A stretch of 64,000 bases of DNA from Microbacterium sp. C5A9 (GTDB lineage: Bacteria > Actinomycetota > Actinomycetes > Actinomycetales > Microbacteriaceae): NCBI RefSeq assembly GCF_022627955.1, contig NZ_JABXGD010000002.1:620001-684000 (forward strand), written 5' to 3'. The first letter of the stretch is position 1. The number at the start of each line of letters is the position of its first letter. Below the pieces are notes generated by a model. It was not told the origin of the DNA and searched no databases. It worked only from the letters and a program-made list of their open reading frames with translations. Made by a program: the position numbers and the translations under genes. Shown in pieces: positions 37,922 through 46,785 of the stretch.

Positions 37922-38401
37922 GTGAGCAAGTCATCCCATTCAAACACTCTTATCGGGTGGCGAGAATGGGTGAGCCTGCCCGATCTCGGCGTCGACTGGA
38001 TCAAAGCCAAGATCGACACGGGAGCACGCACGTCTTCGCTCCATGCTTTCGATATCCACGAGTTCGAGCGCGACGGCGCGTCGTGGGTGAGATTCCAGGT
38101 CAAGCCCTGGCAGGACAGCCAGGAGGACTCGGTCGTGGTCGAGTCGCCCGTGCACGATCGTCGCGAGGTGCGGAGCTCCTCAGGCCATGCGCAGCGCCGC
38201 TACGTCGTGGAGCTGCTCATCCGCCTCTACGATCGCGAGGTCCTCGCCGAGGTGACTCTGAGCAACCGCGACGAGATGGGCTTTCGGATGCTCATCGGGC
38301 GCGAGGCGCTGCGTCAGGGATACGTCGTCGACCCGGCGCGCTCGTTCGTGGGCGGCCGCGCTCCGCGCGAGGCGCGTCGGCGCAACCGCGGGAAGGACTG
38401 A
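37922..38401 (+). CDS. RimB-like retropepsin-fold protease (ATP-dependent zinc protease family)
   Basis: 159 residues. The signature KIDTGARTSSLHA holds the aspartate of the retropepsin-like fold; LTLSNRDEMGFRMLIGREAL-like EVTLSNRDEMGFRMLIGREA forms the second conserved block. In Pseudomonas the homologue RimB trims glutamate tails that RimK adds, despite the family's zinc-protease name. Only 25 bases separate its GTG from the rimK GTG on the other strand, so the two likely share a divergent control region and act as writer and eraser. Substrate assignment here is inference. Confidence 0.85.
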   Translation: MSKSSHSNTLIGWREWVSLPDLGVDWIKAKIDTGARTSSLHAFDIHEFERDGASWVRFQVKPWQDSQEDSVVVESPVHDRREVRSSSGHAQRRYVVELLIRLYDREVLAEVTLSNRDEMGFRMLIGREALRQGYVVDPARSFVGGRAPREARRRNRGKD

Positions 38402-38407
38402 CTCCGC

Positions 38408-38836
38408 TCAGGCGCGGATCAGCACCAGGCCCGAGGCCTTGTCGTGCAGGCCGCGCTGATCCGCATCCCAGATGACGGCGGGGATGACCACCACGATCAG
38501 CAGGGTCCTGACGATCGGTCGCCAGAGGCCGACCCAGCCGCCGGAGAATCGGACGACTCGCATGCCGAGGATCCGGTGGCCAGGGCTTCCGCCCGCCGTG
38601 GGAATGAACAGGATCTGCAGCGCGGCGAACACGGCGAGCGGGGCGAACTGGGTGAGCCCCGCCTCGGAGGGCAGCGCGAACTGATCGAAACCGAGGAAAC
38701 CGGTCGCGATGATCGTCGCCGCGGTGTAGTCGATGAGGAGAGCGCCGATCCGGCGTCCCGGTCGGGCGATGCTTCCGGGTCCCGCCTCCGGCATTCCGAG
38801 TCGTTCTCCGGGGTACGTGTTCGCGGCATCCGTCAC
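38408..38836 (-). CDS. RDD family membrane protein
   Basis: 142 residues. The RDD signature appears as ARPGRRIGALLIDYTAATIIAT, followed by a second helix LAVFAALQILFIP, the conserved GGSPGHRILGMRVVRF and a third helix RTLLIVVVIPAVIWD. RDD proteins are three-helix membrane proteins of varied or unknown role; some have been linked to ion exchange or transport. It converges on the rimB-like gene with a 6-base gap, and is divergent from glnA across 118 bases that carry the GlnR-type box. Confidence 0.88.
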   Translation of the reverse strand: MTDAANTYPGERLGMPEAGPGSIARPGRRIGALLIDYTAATIIATGFLGFDQFALPSEAGLTQFAPLAVFAALQILFIPTAGGSPGHRILGMRVVRFSGGWVGLWRPIVRTLLIVVVIPAVIWDADQRGLHDKASGLVLIRA

Positions 38837-38855
38837 GAGACAAGCCTACCGGCGC

Positions 38856-38893
38856 GTAACATCCCCGAAACAAAGTCGATACCGTGGGGTAAC
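38856..38893 (+). promoter_or_regulatory. GlnR-type binding site upstream of glnA
   Basis: Four 5-bp half-sites occur at exact 6-base spacing: GTAAC (38856), GAAAC (38867), GATAC (38878) and GTAAC (38889). This matches the actinomycete GlnR consensus gTnAc-n6-GaAAc-n6-GtnAC-n6-GAAAc in spacing, with the third and fourth sites diverging in sequence. It ends 61 bases before the glnA ATG. I infer nitrogen-responsive control; the GlnR gene itself is not in this window. Confidence 0.75.
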
Positions 38894-38954
38894 GCCCTGC
38901 ACGTACTGTGCACAATGGCCGTGAAGCCATCGATCCGCAATCCAGGAGTCGTAC

Positions 38955-40379
38955 ATGTTCAAAGATTCGTCCGAGGTGCTCGCCTACATCAAGGAGAACG
39001 ACGTCAAGTTCCTTGACATCCGATTCACCGATCTTCCTGGTGTCCAGCAGCACTTCAACATCCCCGCCTCCACCGTCGACGAGGACTTCTTCACCGACGG
39101 CCAGCTGTTCGACGGCTCCTCGATCCGCGGCTTCGCGAGCATCCACGAGTCCGACATGCAGCTCATCCCTGATGTCACGACGGCGTACATCGACCCGTTC
39201 CGCGAGGCCAGCACCCTCGTCATGATCTTCGACATCTACAACCCGCGCACCGGCGAGATCTACTCGAAGGACCCGCGTCAGGTCGCCAAGAACGCCGAGA
39301 AGTACCTCGCGTCCACCGGCATCGCCGACACCGCGTTCTTCGCCCCCGAGGCCGAGTTCTACATCTTCGACGAGGTCCGCTACTCGGTCACCGCCGGCGA
39401 GAGCTTCTACAAGGTCGACTCCGAAGAGGCCGCGTGGAACACCGGTCGCGAGGAAGAGGGCGGAAACCTCGGAAACAAGACCCCATACAAGGGCGGATAC
39501 TTCCCCGTCTCCCCCGTCGACAAGACGGCCGATCTGCGCGACGACATCACGCTCAAGCTGATCGACGCGGGCTTCATCCTCGAGCGCTCGCACCACGAGG
39601 TGGGCACCGCGGGCCAGCAGGAGATCAACTACCGCTTCGACACGATGGTGCACGCGGCAGACGACATCCTGAAGTTCAAGTACATCGTCAAGAACACCGC
39701 AGACCAGTGGGGCAAGACCGCCACGTTCATGCCGAAGCCGCTCTACGGCGACAACGGATCGGGCATGCACACGCACCAGTCGCTGTGGAGCGACGGCAAG
39801 CCGCTGTTCTACGACGAGGCAGGCTACGGCCAGCTCAGCGACATCGCTCGCTGGTACATCGGCGGAATCCTCGCCCACGCGCCGGCGCTGCTCGCCTTCA
39901 CGAACCCGACGCTGAACAGCTACCACCGCCTGGTCAAGGGCTTCGAGGCTCCGGTCAACCTGGTCTACTCGGCCGGTAACCGTTCCGCCGCGATCCGCAT
40001 CCCGATCACGGGCTCCAACCCCAAGGCCAAGCGCATCGAGTTCCGCGCGCCGGACGCCTCGGGCAACCCGTACCTCGCGTTCGCCGCGCAGCTGATGGCG
40101 GGCCTCGACGGCATCAAGAACCGCATCGAGCCGCACGAGCCGGTCGACAAGGACCTCTACGAGCTTCCGCCCGAGGAGGCCAAGAACATCCCCCAGGTCC
40201 CGAACTCGCTGCTCGACTCGCTCGAGGCTCTGCGTCAGGACCACGCGTTCCTGCTCGAGGGCGGTGTCTTCACCGAGGAGCTCATCGAGACCTGGATCTC
40301 CTACAAGTACGAGAACGAGATCCTGCCGATGGCTCAGCGCCCGCACCCGTTCGAGTTCGAGCTGTACTACGGCGTCTGA
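38955..40379 (+). CDS. glnA: Glutamine synthetase type I (GlnA1)
   Basis: Makes glutamine from glutamate, ammonia and ATP; a cytoplasmic dodecamer and the main ammonia assimilation enzyme. 474 residues, GSI-beta type. Landmarks: [76 protein letters not shown] and the adenylylation loop [10 protein letters not shown] with the target tyrosine. The presence of that tyrosine agrees with a GlnE adenylyltransferase at 43801. A GlnR-type box lies upstream and a hairpin terminator downstream. Confidence 0.98.
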   Translation: MFKDSSEVLAYIKENDVKFLDIRFTDLPGVQQHFNIPASTVDEDFFTDGQLFDGSSIRGFASIHESDMQLIPDVTTAYIDPFREASTLVMIFDIYNPRTGEIYSKDPRQVAKNAEKYLASTGIADTAFFAPEAEFYIFDEVRYSVTAGESFYKVDSEEAAWNTGREEEGGNLGNKTPYKGGYFPVSPVDKTADLRDDITLKLIDAGFILERSHHEVGTAGQQEINYRFDTMVHAADDILKFKYIVKNTADQWGKTATFMPKPLYGDNGSGMHTHQSLWSDGKPLFYDEAGYGQLSDIARWYIGGILAHAPALLAFTNPTLNSYHRLVKGFEAPVNLVYSAGNRSAAIRIPITGSNPKAKRIEFRAPDASGNPYLAFAAQLMAGLDGIKNRIEPHEPVDKDLYELPPEEAKNIPQVPNSLLDSLEALRQDHAFLLEGGVFTEELIETWISYKYENEILPMAQRPHPFEFELYYGV

Positions 40380-40392
40380 TCCCAGACACTGA

Positions 40393-40432
40393 GAAGGCCC
40401 GGTTCCGTGCACAGGCGCGGGACCGGGCCTTC
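40393..40432 (+). terminator. Hairpin terminator after glnA
   Basis: A 14-bp stem (GAAGGCCCGGTTCC pairing with GGGACCGGGCCTTC, one T-G wobble) closes a 12-base loop 13 bases past the glnA stop. The stem core matches the acnA terminator almost exactly. Confidence 0.8.
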
Positions 40433-40479
40433 GTCGTGCGTCGGGGTTCCCGAGAACTGGAGACGACTCGTGCGCGCGG

Positions 40480-40986
40480 TCAGGACGCGCGGTGCGCGCT
40501 GCCGACGGCCATCTCGACGAGGCTGGCCGACGCAGACTCCGTCGGGATAGGCCTCCGATCTCCATCGTCGGCCGATCGACGCGCGGAGACCGAGAGGAGC
40601 ACCCCGGCGAGCACGAACGCGAGGGACTGCGTGTAGCCGGTGCCGGGGGCGACATCCCAATGACCGCCGGCGATACCGAGCCACAGGATGTACTCGGTCG
40701 GATAGCTCATCACGAAGACGAGGAGCGCCGCGATTCCCGCGATGACGCGGGGGCCACGCCCCCGGGCGACGAACAGAGCGAGAACGCACAGGCCGAGTGC
40801 GCCGAGCCAGAGCAGCTGCAGAGTCACGAGATGACCCGGCTGATCCATGGCGCGCAGACAAGCCTCCGTCGTCTGGTCGCCCCCGCAGGACGACCAGGCG
40901 TCCGCGGTGACCAGCGCCCCCGTCGCACCGATCAGCAGCATTCCTCCGGCGGCCGACCAGGAGGCGATGCCTGCGACCCGCGTCAT
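40480..40986 (-). CDS. Hypothetical four-helix membrane protein
   Basis: 168 residues with four hydrophobic helices: ASWSAAGGMLLIGATGAL, VTLQLLWLGALGLCVLALFV, VIAGIAALLVFVMSYPTEYI and YTQSLAFVLAGVLLSVS. A Cys pair sits in the first external loop (SCGGDQTTEAC). No family is recognised. ATG 40986 is preferred (GGGGAC upstream), but a GTG at 41034, one base after the GNAT stop, would add 16 residues and couple the two genes. The function is unknown. Confidence 0.65.
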   Translation of the reverse strand: MTRVAGIASWSAAGGMLLIGATGALVTADAWSSCGGDQTTEACLRAMDQPGHLVTLQLLWLGALGLCVLALFVARGRGPRVIAGIAALLVFVMSYPTEYILWLGIAGGHWDVAPGTGYTQSLAFVLAGVLLSVSARRSADDGDRRPIPTESASASLVEMAVGSAHRAS

Positions 40987-41035
40987 GGGGCTGTCCCCGT
41001 CATGAATGGCTCCCTCGGTCGACGTGCAGCCCACG

Positions 41036-41542
41036 CTACCGCGAGGCCTCCAGATCGAGCACCCACTCGTTCACCGTCAGCTCTGCGCCTCGGAACGTCT
41101 CGGTGAGGGTTCCGGCGAGGGTGAACCCGCTCCGACGGCACAGCGCGTTCGAGCCCGCGTTCGACTGCGACGGGAATGCCGTCAGCATTCGTCGACCGTC
41201 GCGGTGCGTGCGGGCGTCATCGATGAGCAGGAGCAGAGCGCGCGACGCGATGCCTCTCCCCTGCGCCTCCGAAACGACGAACCAGCCTGCCTCGAGCGCC
41301 GGCGCGTCTCGCCACTCGGTCTTCCAGAACCCGATCCCGCCGACCGCGCTCGATGCTTCGTCCTCGATGGCGAACATCCGCGCCTCGCCCTCGTCCCAGA
41401 GGCGCAGATAGCGGGCGTTGCGCTCGATCAGCTGCTGTTCGGTCTCGGCGCCGTTGAGGTGCGCCGTCATGTCGACGGTGTTCGCCGACCGCAGCAGATC
41501 GAGATCGTCGGCGGACCATCGTCGGAGCGTAGGAGTGTCCAT
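41036..41542 (-). CDS. GNAT-family N-acetyltransferase
   Basis: 168 residues. The acetyl-CoA-binding motif A is VVSEAQGRGIASRALLLLI (Q/RGxGxA/G), followed by the C-terminal LCRRSGFTLAGTLTETFRG typical of RimJ/RimL-like acetyltransferases acting on protein or small-molecule amines. The substrate is unknown. It probably forms a short operon with the downstream four-helix membrane protein. ATG 41542 gives MDTPTLRRWSADDLDLL, a normal family start. Confidence 0.85.
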   Translation of the reverse strand: MDTPTLRRWSADDLDLLRSANTVDMTAHLNGAETEQQLIERNARYLRLWDEGEARMFAIEDEASSAVGGIGFWKTEWRDAPALEAGWFVVSEAQGRGIASRALLLLIDDARTHRDGRRMLTAFPSQSNAGSNALCRRSGFTLAGTLTETFRGAELTVNEWVLDLEASR

Positions 41543-41671
41543 GACCGAACCCTGCCACAGGCATCCGACACCGGCTCAGCGGATTCGGACGCTCCGCGCC
41601 CGTGTCGCGCTTGCTTTCGCCCTGTGCGACTGGTCAACTGAGGGGTCCGATCGAACACAGTGGGGGCCGCA

Positions 41672-42826
41672 ATGCGCCGCAAGCACGACAAGCCGCAGTC
41701 GAAGAGGGGCTTCACCTCCGAGACTCCCCCGGCACAGCCGAAGACCGCGGCCGCCGCGATCGCTCGCATCAATCCGTTCATGTACGGGCTTCTGGGTGCT
41801 CTCGGCGTTCTGGTGGCGCTGGTCCTGGGCGGAATCGTCAATCAGCTCGCCACCGTGCTGGTCTACATCGGAGTGGCGATCTTCCTCGCCCTCGGACTCG
41901 ACCCGATCGTCTCGTTCCTCGAGCGCAAGCTCCCGCGCCCCGCGGCCGTAGCGATCGTCGTCGCCGGAGTCGTGCTCGCCTTCGCAGGTGTCATCCTGGC
42001 GATCGTGCCGATCCTCGTGGAGCAGGTCGCGAATCTGATCGAGAACGGTCCGCAGATGGTCAAGGACATCATGGCGTCGGACTGGTTCAAGGATCTCAAC
42101 GCCCAGTTCGGCTCGACGTTCGAGGATGCGGCGAACGGCGTCCTCTCGTTCCTGCAGGACCCGGGCAACCTCGCCGACATCGGTGGCGGGGTCTTCGCGG
42201 TCGGTGCGGGGATCGCCGGCGGTTTCACGGGCGTGACGATCGTCCTCATCCTCACGCTCTACTTCATGGCGTCCCTGCGCAGCATGAAGAGCGTCGCTGC
42301 GCGCTTCGTACCCGCGTATCAGCGCGACACGTTCAGTGGACTCCTCGACGACGTGTCCGGCGCCGTGGGACGCTACGTCATCGGTCAGGCGAGCCTCGCG
42401 CTGGTGAACGGCGTCCTGAGCCTGATATTCCTGAGCATCATCGGCGCCCCGGTTCCCGCTCTGCTCGCACTCATCGCGTTCATCGGATCGATGATCCCGC
42501 TCGTCGGTACCCTGAGCGCCTCGATCGTCAATTCGCTGATCTGCCTGATCGTGAGTCCTGTCACCGCGCTGATCGCGTTCGTCTACTACCTCGTGTACAT
42601 GCAGATCGAGGCGTACGTGCTCTCGCCGCGCATCATGAACAAGGCCGTCGCCGTGCCCGGCGCACTCGTCGTGATCGCTGCGGTGGCCGGTGGCGCACTC
42701 GGCGGCATCCTCGGCGCGCTGGTCGCGATCCCGGTCGCAGCCAGCGTCATCATCATCGTCCAGAAGGTCGTCTTCCCGACTCAGGACAGCAAGACCGTGC
42801 CGCCGGGAACCCTCAGCGAACGGTGA
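41672..42826 (+). CDS. AI-2E family transporter (PF01594)
   Basis: 384 residues and about eight hydrophobic helices, starting FMYGLLGALGVLVALVLGG. Family features are the early LALGLDPIVSFLERKLPR, the long soluble loop between helices (about 100-190), and the late IAFIGSMIPLVGTLSA and YVLSPRIMNKAVAVPGALVV signatures. Members export or exchange diverse solutes; the AI-2 link comes from E. coli TqsA and should not be assumed. ATG 41672 is chosen with GGGGG upstream. Its last 14 bases overlap the convergent lipid-kinase gene. Confidence 0.9.
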   Translation: MRRKHDKPQSKRGFTSETPPAQPKTAAAAIARINPFMYGLLGALGVLVALVLGGIVNQLATVLVYIGVAIFLALGLDPIVSFLERKLPRPAAVAIVVAGVVLAFAGVILAIVPILVEQVANLIENGPQMVKDIMASDWFKDLNAQFGSTFEDAANGVLSFLQDPGNLADIGGGVFAVGAGIAGGFTGVTIVLILTLYFMASLRSMKSVAARFVPAYQRDTFSGLLDDVSGAVGRYVIGQASLALVNGVLSLIFLSIIGAPVPALLALIAFIGSMIPLVGTLSASIVNSLICLIVSPVTALIAFVYYLVYMQIEAYVLSPRIMNKAVAVPGALVVIAAVAGGALGGILGALVAIPVAASVIIIVQKVVFPTQDSKTVPPGTLSER

Positions 42827-43727
42827 GGGCGGCGGGCTGGACCCGCACCGAGAAGCTCGTCACCTCGCCGACCTCTTCGCCGTCGATCTCGAACGCCAGC
42901 GGTGACGAGAGCTCGATCGTCGCGCGCTCGGCCGAGATGTGCCGTGTCGAGTCGGTGCTCACGGCCTCGTCGACGCTGCCCAGGATGCGACGGATGCCGT
43001 TCTCCCAGACGAACGAGCGGACGGTGTCGAGCCACTGCAGCGGACCGTCGGCGCTGACGAGCAGGATGTCGAGCAGACCGTCGTCGAGCACGGCATCGGG
43101 GAGCAGGCGGATGCCTCCCTGCACCATGCCGCAGTTGCCGATCAGCATGGTGTGACCGCGCATCTCCTGGGCATCGCCGTCGTCGAGGGTCACGGTGATG
43201 TCGGTCATCTCGGTGCCGGCGAGGGCGCGGCCCATCGCCTCGACGTATGCCAGCCAGCCGGCCTTGTCCTTCAGGTCGTCATCGGTCTCGACGAGCATCT
43301 GCGCGTCGATGCCGAATCCGACCATGACCACGAATGCGTGCTCGGTGCCGTCGTGATCGACCCAGCCCACGTCGATCTTCCGGGGCTCTCCGTCGCGCAC
43401 ACGGCGAAGCGCCGCGGGGATGTCGTTGAGCGGGACCTCGAGGTTGCGGGCCAGGAGGTTGCCGGTTCCCTGCGGGACGATGCCCAGCGCGGTGTCCGTG
43501 CCGGCGAGGGCCTCGGCGACCGCGCGGACCGTTCCGTCGCCGCCCACGGCGACGACCACGTCGCAGCCCGCTTCGACGGCCAGCTCGGCCATGCCGCGGC
43601 CCGGATCCTCGACACTGGTCTCCCACCACTCCACTTCCGAGGTGAAGGTGTCGGACACGGCGGTGCGCAGCTTGTCCTCGTCGATTTTCGACGGGTTCCA
43701 GATCACACCGAGCTTCGAGATCGTCAT
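42813..43727 (-). CDS. Diacylglycerol kinase/sphingosine kinase-like lipid kinase
   Basis: 304 residues of the DAGK catalytic family. GVIWNPSKIDEDKL opens the N-terminal domain; VVAVGGDGTVRAVAEAL is the nucleotide-binding GGDGT motif; GIVPQGTGNLLARNLEVPL is the second conserved block; a C-terminal beta-rich domain ends FEIDGEEVGE. It phosphorylates a lipid such as diacylglycerol, perhaps in phospholipid recycling; a diacylglycerol-like substrate is only the family expectation. ATG 43727 is chosen because the frame before it is unlike the family. It overlaps the end of the AI-2E-family gene by 14 bases. Confidence 0.9.
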   Translation of the reverse strand: MTISKLGVIWNPSKIDEDKLRTAVSDTFTSEVEWWETSVEDPGRGMAELAVEAGCDVVVAVGGDGTVRAVAEALAGTDTALGIVPQGTGNLLARNLEVPLNDIPAALRRVRDGEPRKIDVGWVDHDGTEHAFVVMVGFGIDAQMLVETDDDLKDKAGWLAYVEAMGRALAGTEMTDITVTLDDGDAQEMRGHTMLIGNCGMVQGGIRLLPDAVLDDGLLDILLVSADGPLQWLDTVRSFVWENGIRRILGSVDEAVSTDSTRHISAERATIELSSPLAFEIDGEEVGEVTSFSVRVQPAALTVR

Positions 43728-43800
43728 GCGCTCAGCCTGAGCGACGGGCGCCGAAAAGGCAAACGACGCGCCCGTGCCTTCGCTGCGGCGAGAGGCGCCG

Positions 43801-46776
43801 TCACCCATAGAACAGATCCTCGAACGCGCGGCGGGCACGCCGCGTCACACCCAGATAGTCGTCGTCGAGCACGCTTGCGGCACGGTCGGGATACCCGAGC
43901 AGACGCCCCACCGCGTCGAGATCACGAGGATCCGTCGGCAGGATGTCGCTGGTCTTGCCCGTGTACAGAGTGATCGCGGAGCGGAGACGACTCGACAGCA
44001 GCCACGCGTCACGGAGAAGGTCCGCCGACTCGGACGGCACCAGCCCGGCCTCGACGGCGGCACCGAGCGCCGTGAGGGTCGACGTCGTCTGCAGCGCGGG
44101 CACCTCGTTCGCGTGCTGCAGCTGCAGCAGCTGCACGAGCCATTCCACATCGCTCAGCGTGCCCGGCCCGAGCTTCAGGTGGCGCCGGGGATCGACCCCC
44201 TGCGGCAGCCTCTCCCCCTCGACGCGCGCCTTGATGCGCTTGATCTCGCGGGTGCCCTGCAGATCGATCGCCGCGGGATAGCGGATACTGTCGGCCAGCT
44301 CCGTGAACCGGGCGATGAGCTTGACGCTGCCCGCGACGCCCCGAGCGCGCAGGAGCGCCTGCGCCTCCCAGGAGAGCGACCAGCGTCGGTAGTACTCCGC
44401 GTACGCGTCGAGAGTGCGCACCACGGGTCCGTTGCGCCCCTCGGGTCGGAGGTCCGCATCGAGGTCGAGAGGCACCCGGTGATCGGTGAGATGCTCGCGG
44501 AGCCCCGCGACGATGCGCGTGGCGAGCGTCTGCGCGCGCTGCGGGTCGACGCCGTTCGCGTCGTAGACGTAGAGGATGTCGGCGTCGGAGCCGAAGCCGA
44601 GTTCCGCACCTCCGAAGCGGCCCATCGCGATCACGGCGAAGTCCATCGCGTCGTCTTCGTCGGGGACGATCTCGCGCCGCACGGCGCGGAGCGCCGCCTG
44701 GATGGTCGCCTCGGTGATCTCGGTCAACGACCGCGCGATCTCCTCGATCGTGAGCACGTCGAGGACGCCGCCCATGGCGGTGCGCAGCAGCTCACGTCGC
44801 CGCAGGGCGCGTACGGCCTGCAGAGCGCCGCCGATCGTCTCGTGACGCGTCTGGATGGCTCGGGCCTCTTCGTCGATCGCAGCGCCGCTGCGTGGCCGCA
44901 GGAGGTCGCTGCTGTCGAGCCACGCCACGGACTCCGGGATCCACTCCATGAGCTCGCCGACGTAGCGGGACGACGACAGCAGCCGGGTCAGGCTCTCGGC
45001 CGCGCCGGAGGAATCACGCAGCATGCGCAGGAACCACGGGGTGTCACCGAGTCGCTCGCTGATGCGGCGGAAGGCGATCAGCGCATAGTCGGGGTCGCTG
45101 CCGTCGGCGAACCAGCGCACCATGACGGGCATGAGATGGCGCTGGATCGTGGCTTTGCGGCTGAGCCCGGTCGTGAGCGCTCCGATATGGCGCAGCGCCC
45201 CCGCGGGGTCGCGGAAGCCGATGGCCATCAGGCGATCGTGCGCCTGCGCGGTGGAGAGCGTGCGCTCCTCTTCGGGCAGCGACGCCACGGCGCTGAGAAG
45301 GGGGCGGTAGAACAGCTTGGTGTGGATGTCGCGCACTTCACGGCGCACGCTCTCCCACCTCGCCCAGATCGCCTCACCGGAGTCGGCGAGGCCCGAGCTG
45401 CGGGCGAGCACCCGCAGGCCGGCCGGGGTGCGCGGCATCAGATGCGTGCGGCTCAGCTCTCGCAGCTGCAGTCGGTGCTCCATGACACGGAGGATGCAGT
45501 AGTCGTCGGCGAAGGTGCCCGCCTCGGCTCGGCCGATGTACCCGCCGTCGACGAGCGCATCGAGGCTCTCCAGGGTGCCGCGGGTGCGCAGTCGCGGGTC
45601 GGTGAGCCCGTGCACCAGCTGAAGGAGCTGCACGGTGAACTCGATGTCCCGGAGTCCTCCCGAGCCGAGTTTGAGCTGATAGGGGGCGTCGGCCGGGTCG
45701 ATGTACTCCATGACGCGCTCGCGCATGCGCTGCACGCTGTCGACGAAGTTCTCCCTGGCGGCGCTGGAGAACACCTTCGGCTGCACGGCGGCGACGTACT
45801 CGGCGCCGAGGCCGGGGTCGCCCGCGAGCGGCCGCGCCTTGAGCAGCGCCTGGAACTCCCAGCTCTTCGCCCAGCGGTCGTAGTAGGCCAGGTGCGACGA
45901 GAGCGAACGCACGAGCGCCCCCTGCTTGCCCTCGGGGCGCAGCGCGGCATCGACCTCCCAGAGCGGAGGCTCCACCTCGATGCCGCTGAGACCCCGCATG
46001 GTCTCGCGGGCGAGACGGGTCGCGATGTCGATCGCCCGCGCTTCGTCGACGACCTCCTCGTCGCTCGTTCCCCCCACGAAGATGACGTCCACGTCGCTGA
46101 CGTAGTTCAGCTCGCGCGCGCCGGCCTTGCCCATGCCGATCACGGCGAGCTGCGTCGCGGCGACCTGTTCCCGCCGCACCGTGTCGGACAGTCGCGTCCT
46201 GGCGACCGCGAGCGACGCCTCGAGCGCTGCGCCGGCGATGTCGGCCAGCGCCGCCGCGACATCGGCCAGCACCATCACCGGGTTGTGTGCGGCGAGGTCG
46301 AACGCCGCGATGGCAGCCAGATTACGTCGATACGCCACGCGGAGCGCGACCACCGCCGCATCATCGCCCGCTGCGGCGAACCCGTCGTCGGCGCCGATCG
46401 CATCGAGCATGCGGCCACGCAGCTCGTCTGCCGAGGGCAGCTCCCGCATCGGCTCGGCGAGCACGGCGATCTCGGCGGGGTGCCTCAGGAAGAAGTCGGC
46501 GAATCCGCCCGACGCCCCGAACACCCGCCACGCACTGCGGCGCGCATCGGCGTCACGGAACAGCGTCGCGACGGGCTGCGCGTCACGACGTGCGACGCGC
46601 AGCATCCCGTCGACTGCGGCGTCGGGATCGGCGGCGACCGCTCCGTCGAGCAGTGTCGCGCGGTCGACGCCGAGCAGGTCAGCCAGCTCAGCGAGGTTCG
46701 CCGCCGCGTCGCTCAGCTCTGCGAACCCGAGCCGCGCCAGGGCCGAGAGGGAGACGGAATCGTCCGAGCGGGCCAT
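43801..46776 (-). CDS. glnE: Glutamine synthetase adenylyltransferase/deadenylase
   Basis: 991 residues with two fused nucleotidyltransferase domains and regulatory helices. The N-terminal deadenylase half has GMGKAGARELNYVSDVDVIFV; the C-terminal adenylyltransferase half has AMGRFGGAELGFGSDADILYVYD. Both carry the G-x11-D-x-D pattern. It tunes GlnA1 by modifying the Tyr in its adenylylation loop. It starts 9 bases after the glnA2 stop, forming SPOR-glnA2-glnE on the minus strand, the arrangement known from mycobacteria (glnA1, glnE, glnA2). Confidence 0.97.
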   Translation of the reverse strand: MARSDDSVSLSALARLGFAELSDAAANLAELADLLGVDRATLLDGAVAADPDAAVDGMLRVARRDAQPVATLFRDADARRSAWRVFGASGGFADFFLRHPAEIAVLAEPMRELPSADELRGRMLDAIGADDGFAAAGDDAAVVALRVAYRRNLAAIAAFDLAAHNPVMVLADVAAALADIAGAALEASLAVARTRLSDTVRREQVAATQLAVIGMGKAGARELNYVSDVDVIFVGGTSDEEVVDEARAIDIATRLARETMRGLSGIEVEPPLWEVDAALRPEGKQGALVRSLSSHLAYYDRWAKSWEFQALLKARPLAGDPGLGAEYVAAVQPKVFSSAARENFVDSVQRMRERVMEYIDPADAPYQLKLGSGGLRDIEFTVQLLQLVHGLTDPRLRTRGTLESLDALVDGGYIGRAEAGTFADDYCILRVMEHRLQLRELSRTHLMPRTPAGLRVLARSSGLADSGEAIWARWESVRREVRDIHTKLFYRPLLSAVASLPEEERTLSTAQAHDRLMAIGFRDPAGALRHIGALTTGLSRKATIQRHLMPVMVRWFADGSDPDYALIAFRRISERLGDTPWFLRMLRDSSGAAESLTRLLSSSRYVGELMEWIPESVAWLDSSDLLRPRSGAAIDEEARAIQTRHETIGGALQAVRALRRRELLRTAMGGVLDVLTIEEIARSLTEITEATIQAALRAVRREIVPDEDDAMDFAVIAMGRFGGAELGFGSDADILYVYDANGVDPQRAQTLATRIVAGLREHLTDHRVPLDLDADLRPEGRNGPVVRTLDAYAEYYRRWSLSWEAQALLRARGVAGSVKLIARFTELADSIRYPAAIDLQGTREIKRIKARVEGERLPQGVDPRRHLKLGPGTLSDVEWLVQLLQLQHANEVPALQTTSTLTALGAAVEAGLVPSESADLLRDAWLLSSRLRSAITLYTGKTSDILPTDPRDLDAVGRLLGYPDRAASVLDDDYLGVTRRARRAFEDLFYG

Positions 46777-46785
46777 GCGCGCGCG

